Assembly: GCA_024811115.1 (NCBI GenBank)
Contig: JAKOGH010001153.1
Coordinates: forward strand, 1 to 64,000
Reading direction: 5' to 3'
DNA length: 64,000 nucleotides
Source of the DNA: Terana coerulea
Lineage: Eukaryota; Basidiomycota; Agaricomycetes; Polyporales; Phanerochaetaceae
The notes under the pieces were generated by a model. The model was not told the DNA's origin, made no database searches, and saw only the letters and a list, made by a program, of their open reading frames with translations. Position numbers and translations under genes: made by a program. Of this stretch, positions 60,266 through 64,000 are shown one piece after another; the stretch's first letter is position 1; the number at the start of each line of letters is the position of its first letter.

Positions 60266-61165
60266 ATGGCGACGAACGACGAGAGAACTCCCTTACGACC
60301 CCGTGAGCTCAACCAGGGCGCACATGAGCGCGACGACTCCCTCATCCGGAGGTCCTGGCATGCCATGTCCGAGGTCCTGCAGCCCTTCTCACCCTCTGCG
60401 CTCGCCTCGCTACCCAAGAAGACCTTCCGGCGCATACCAAGATATACCCGCACAGATAATGTACCAGAGGCAGAGCAGGATGCGCAAGGCCAGATGCCGA
60501 CCGTACGGGACTATCATGCTATCAACAGTCTGCCGCCGCAGGTCAGGATACCGAAGAAGATTGCAACCCCAGTTAAGGTTGAGGGAAAGGTCTGGTTCGC
60601 AAATGAACGAAGTGCGCAATATTCAGTCATGTTGTCGTGAAGAAGGTTTACTGACCCCTATCCAGCCTGGGTCTCGTACCTCAACATCGCAGTCCTGATT
60701 GGCACGCTGGCACTTGCGCTGTTCAACGCCTCAAAGGACCAGATTGCTAGGAACTTTGCTTACACCTATGCTGTCATCAGTGTGATTGTTTTGGTGAATC
60801 TCTTTTGCGCTCCTGACAAGTCCCATTTTCGCTGAACTTTTGCGTGAGATCTACGGATATGCTGTCTACCAACGCCGCATTACCATGATACGGAAGCGAG
60901 ATCCAGGACATTTCGGTGTGTCAGCTTTTTGCCGTTCATCGCCAGTTAGAGTTACTATAACCCACTACCACAGACCAAATCCTCGGACCTGTTATCATCA
61001 GCGCCCTACTCTTCTTCGCCGTTCTCGCCAACTTTGTGATTCGCGGTATGTTTCTCCTCGTTGCAGTTGCCCTGTCAAGGTCTGATTGTTCTCAACTTCG
61101 CCTGTGTCTCTAATGCACCCCATGAACTGGTGCATTCCCAGCACGAGAACTGTGCGTATTCTAAC
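60266..61165 (+). CDS. VTC1-like vacuolar transporter chaperone subunit (DUF202)
   Basis: Small three-helix subunit of the membrane complex that makes and moves polyphosphate into the vacuole. The start MATNDERTPLRP opens an N-terminal extension of about 110 residues, longer than yeast VTC1. The core is VRIPKKIATPVKVEGKVWFANERT (intron inside ERT), then helix 1 WVSYLNIAVLIGTLALALFN, helix 2 NFAYTYAVISVIVL joined to IYGYAVYQRR, RDPGHF joined to DQILGP, helix 3 VIISALLFFAVLANFVIR. The final splice is uncertain: an AG at 61148 would give a stop at 61165 shortly after FVIRE; other acceptors change the last residues only. Four introns, all frame-keeping. Confidence 0.83.
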
Positions 61166-62772
61166 TGACTGCTAGTGATATTGACGCTGACATATGACAT
61201 TGCAGTCGCAGGAAAGACGTTCCCATCCCCGGTCTCTTCTATATCTTTTCATAGCTCTTTGTCAAGTCACAGTCACCCTGCTTTCGATGCTATCGGCACA
61301 AGCTATAATCCTCAATACAACAGTTTATGCACAGGATCTAGTCTTTTTGCAATACTATTCTTCTTGCATTCCCCCAATTACACACTCTTCCTGCATTGGT
61401 CAGCCAAATAGTCTTGTCGTTCGTGCCTGGGAAGAGCGATGACACGAGCAGTGCGTATCATGACTTCTTACTGAGCTGCTGTACTCACGGACATTATCCA
61501 ATTATCATACAGCTACTCAAGCTGTGATTCACTGCTCGTACAGCGCTGTACGAAGAAGTCGAAATATCAGAGTCATGGCCGAGCTCCTGGCAGATGGGCG
61601 CGCTGGCTGTGCTCTGTTCAAACCGCGCTCGTTGCTTCTTCCCGGTTCTCTTCTTGAACTGCCCTCCAGGCATCATATACAGAAAGTTACATGGGTACTG
61701 CGTCTTGCGCCCTTCTGTCCAGTAAGATCGCCGAGCTGAACATCGATTCCACAACTTCCCGATGATATGTGATATAAAGCTCTGATGTTTTTCTGAGCCT
61801 GCTCACTTTACTCGTCCAGATAGAACGGTTTATAATTTCTTGAAACTTTTACCATTCAGGTAAGAGTGTTTTCTCGGAGATTATGTGAGTGTTATAGTCG
61901 CCGCTAAGCTTTCCCCGCTGACGCCAAACTCCAGGTAGCTACTGGCTTCTTCTACTTACGCATAGCCATTAACTTGCCGCGCCTTTGCAGAAACGGTCAT
62001 CTATACGTGCGCCGACCTCCTGGCTGAAGGTCGGTCGGCTGTGCTACTTCACAAATCAAGGAATGGGAATGTTTCATTACGTAGTCAAAGCGACGCACCT
62101 TCGGCCAAAAGAAGTTTGAAACGACGGAAAGTACTGTCAGGCATACGGTCCCACAGCCGGGCTGAACTCTCTCAAGATGTAGGTAGCAGCCACGAGACCA
62201 AGCTATTTGCCGCTGATCTATTTGACGTTGGATATCCTACGACTTCCAACGATCGTCGTCGACGGAAGCAGGAGCGCTGGAGGAAGGCTTCGTTCAAGTA
62301 GGTTACGATACATAGGGTTATTCACAGCGGAGCCTCTTACTCACGGTCAAACCTATGCAGTCACACACGCAACATTTCCCTGTGTCTGTCCACTGTTCAG
62401 ATCGCACCTGAAAGCCGAACACGTTAAGCAAACGCCGACGCCCTATGTTGATGTCCGAGCCACACAATCCAGATATCCGAGATGAGCGTTGTGGCGCACC
62501 CTTCGGCAGGTTCGGGCCTTGAATCGAGGTCGCCGTTTAAAATCATGGACACAATGGCGATGCAAGACGGCTTCTCCTGTCTATTAGGAGTGCCGAAGTG
62601 ACTCCAGATAGATCCACTGTGAGTGCCGTTCCCACCAGCCGAAGCCCTGCCTCACGCGCCCTAAGCTGTTCTTTCCTTCCGATTACTTGGTCTGCATAGA
62701 GTTTCCCAGCGCCCACCGCAAACAGAGTTTCATATATCTTGGGTCCAGCGAGTCGACGGGGCATCCTGCCCA
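61166..62772. other. Intergenic stretch with short relic-like frames
   Basis: Two plus-strand snippets, MAELLADGRAGCALFKPRS (61574) and CADLLAEGRSAVLLHKSRN (about 62007), look like diverged copies of one motif, so a decayed tandem gene is possible. The minus frame at 62543-62773 (KIYETLFAVGAGKLYADQ) is also unassigned. No complete gene can be built. Confidence 0.35.
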
Positions 62773-64000
62773 ATGGACCCCTCCACGGTCATGTCGATCA
62801 TCTCGGCCGCCTTCCAGGCCGCCAAGTGGATATACGATGCCTCAACGGCACTGAAGGAGAACCAGCAAGAGTGCAAGAGGTTCTCGGAGCATGCCAGGCT
62901 CGTGCTCACGATCCTGGGCAACGAGCCTGACCGCATGCTCGCGTCGGACTTTTCCGCTCAAGTCCGGAATGTTTGCGAGTAAGTAACCGCATTACCAGCG
63001 CACATACTTTCATGGCTTACATTTTGTTTCTAGGACTATCATCGCTTTGAAGAGAACAGTCGCCGACTTATCCAGGAAGTCTTGGTTTCAACGTCTGCTG
63101 TGGCACAGCAGCGTGTCTGCCCAAATCAAGCGAGCATACGAAGAGATTTACCGGACGATCCAGTTGCTCCAAGTGCGAATTCATTCATACCAATGGTCCT
63201 CAACAATCTCATACTTATCTACAGCTCGCCCACACGATCGATACGAGGCGTATGAATACCGAGAACAAGCATGCTAAACAGAGCGATGCTCAGACGGCAC
63301 AGCAGCGTTTTCAGCGAATGCTAACGGGTAATCTGAGTGTCTTAGATGTGAGTCGTCGTATAACACTGCTCAGATGCAACATGCTGACGATTTCTTGCAG
63401 CAACTGCAACTCAAACAAAGCCAGGTCAGCGAAGCTCAGTTCGCGGTAGAAAAGGCAAGCCTCGTACATCTCGTCGTTGATCCGTCTGTTGACCTGATGC
63501 ATCTTGTCAACAGCGTCTACTCGATGTACCAGCATCGTTCGAGCGAACGTTTCTCGAGAAAGGCCTGAACGAGATGAGGAGCCGGTCGTCGAAAATTAGC
63601 ACACTTCCGCTCAGATTCGTCATCTCGTCCTTTGACGTCATCATCCAGAAAAACAAGCTACTCGGTACGGGAGGTTACTCTCGTGTGTATGAGGGCGATT
63701 GGAAGGGTACGAAAGTCGCCGTCAAGGTCCTGGAGAAAGGCTTACCGCATTCAGTGAGTAGCTCAACTCATTCTGCTCGCTGGGTAGGTTGCATGTATTG
63801 ACCGTTCCTGATCAGGTCATGGATCGGGAAATAGACGTCTGGAAAGATCTCAGACACAAGAACATCCTTGCATTCTACGGGGCGTGCTCTATTGCGAATC
63901 CGCCATTTATGGTGTGCGAATATAAGGCAAACGGGAACATCAACCAATATCTGCGCAAAAATCCTTCCGCAAATCGGAGCAAACTGGTAGGGCGCCGTCC
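62773..64000 (+). CDS. MLKL-NTD-like helical domain fused to a protein kinase (3' end outside window)
   Basis: The start MDPSTVMSIISAAFQAAKWIYDAS opens an amphipathic helical bundle (RFSEHARLVLTILGNEPDRM, TIIALKRTVADLSRKSWFQR, IKRAYEEIYRTIQLLQ) spread over several short exons. This is the layout of fungal MLKL-N-terminal/HeLo-like domains. A brace-like helix region (QLQLKQSQVSEAQFAVEKASLVHLVV) links to a kinase: GTGGYSRVYEGDWKGTKVAVKVL (Gly loop and Lys), then after an intron DREIDVWKDLRHKNILAFYG and PPFMVCEYKANGNINQYL. The window ends before the catalytic loop. Near 63541-63549 one base appears lost (SSER versus FLEKGLNEMRSRSSK). By family analogy it could be a membrane-active cell-death or signalling protein; activity cannot be judged here. 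Confidence 0.7.

Overview
This window is nuclear DNA from a filamentous basidiomycete, most likely an Agaricomycete. Genes carry many short GT-AG introns (about 50-65 bp). FunK1-type kinases, MYND-finger proteins, a DUF6729 protein and an MLKL-NTD-like kinase are present. Both fatty-acid synthase subunits are encoded as one fused gene. I saw no rRNA gene, functional tRNA gene or CRISPR array.

Layout. 1-1229: right end of an LTR retrotransposon (zinc-knuckle Gag, polypurine tract, LTR). 1360-1715: hAT-type MITE. 2414-5438: small hypothetical gene and a FunK1 kinase. 6231-7101: dispersed repeat carrying a TA-target MITE. 7.2-11.2 kb: no recognisable gene. 11243-11657: small conserved protein. 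13028-15019: DBP5 helicase, divergent from a POF1-like NMN adenylyltransferase (15540-16490). 16684-29743: the fused beta-alpha fatty-acid synthase. 31250-33025: two MYND proteins. 35207-36373: 2OG-Fe(II) oxygenase. 37451-39545: MFS transporter. 40123-41276: ComA/HSA32-like phosphosulfolactate synthase, divergent from phosphoglycerate mutase (41856-43678). 44030-45915: RUS/DUF647 protein. 46294-47420: MITE carrying a nested inverted-repeat element. 48743-49942: a 1.2-kb tRNA-headed, poly(A)-tailed retroelement with a perfect 16-bp target duplication. 51048-52971: AT-hook/DUF6729 protein. 54253-57240: second FunK1 kinase. 57678-58218: second copy of the dispersed repeat. 58490-59805: DnaJ/SIS1. 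60266-61165: VTC1-like protein. 62773-end: MLKL-NTD-like kinase, cut by the window.

Most genes are unlinked housekeeping functions (lipid synthesis, NAD synthesis, mRNA export, glycolysis, chaperone, polyphosphate), so I see no convincing metabolic cluster. The main points of interest are the structured tRNA-headed retroelement, the nested DNA transposons whose insertion history can be read base by base, a decayed segmental duplication (MYND-ComA-PGM, 33.1-35.1 kb versus 39.9-41.9 kb), and about fourteen single-base frameshifts in otherwise conserved genes. Nearly all of these are one missing base in a short homopolymer, which looks like assembly error rather than gene death and should be kept in mind when using any protein from this window.
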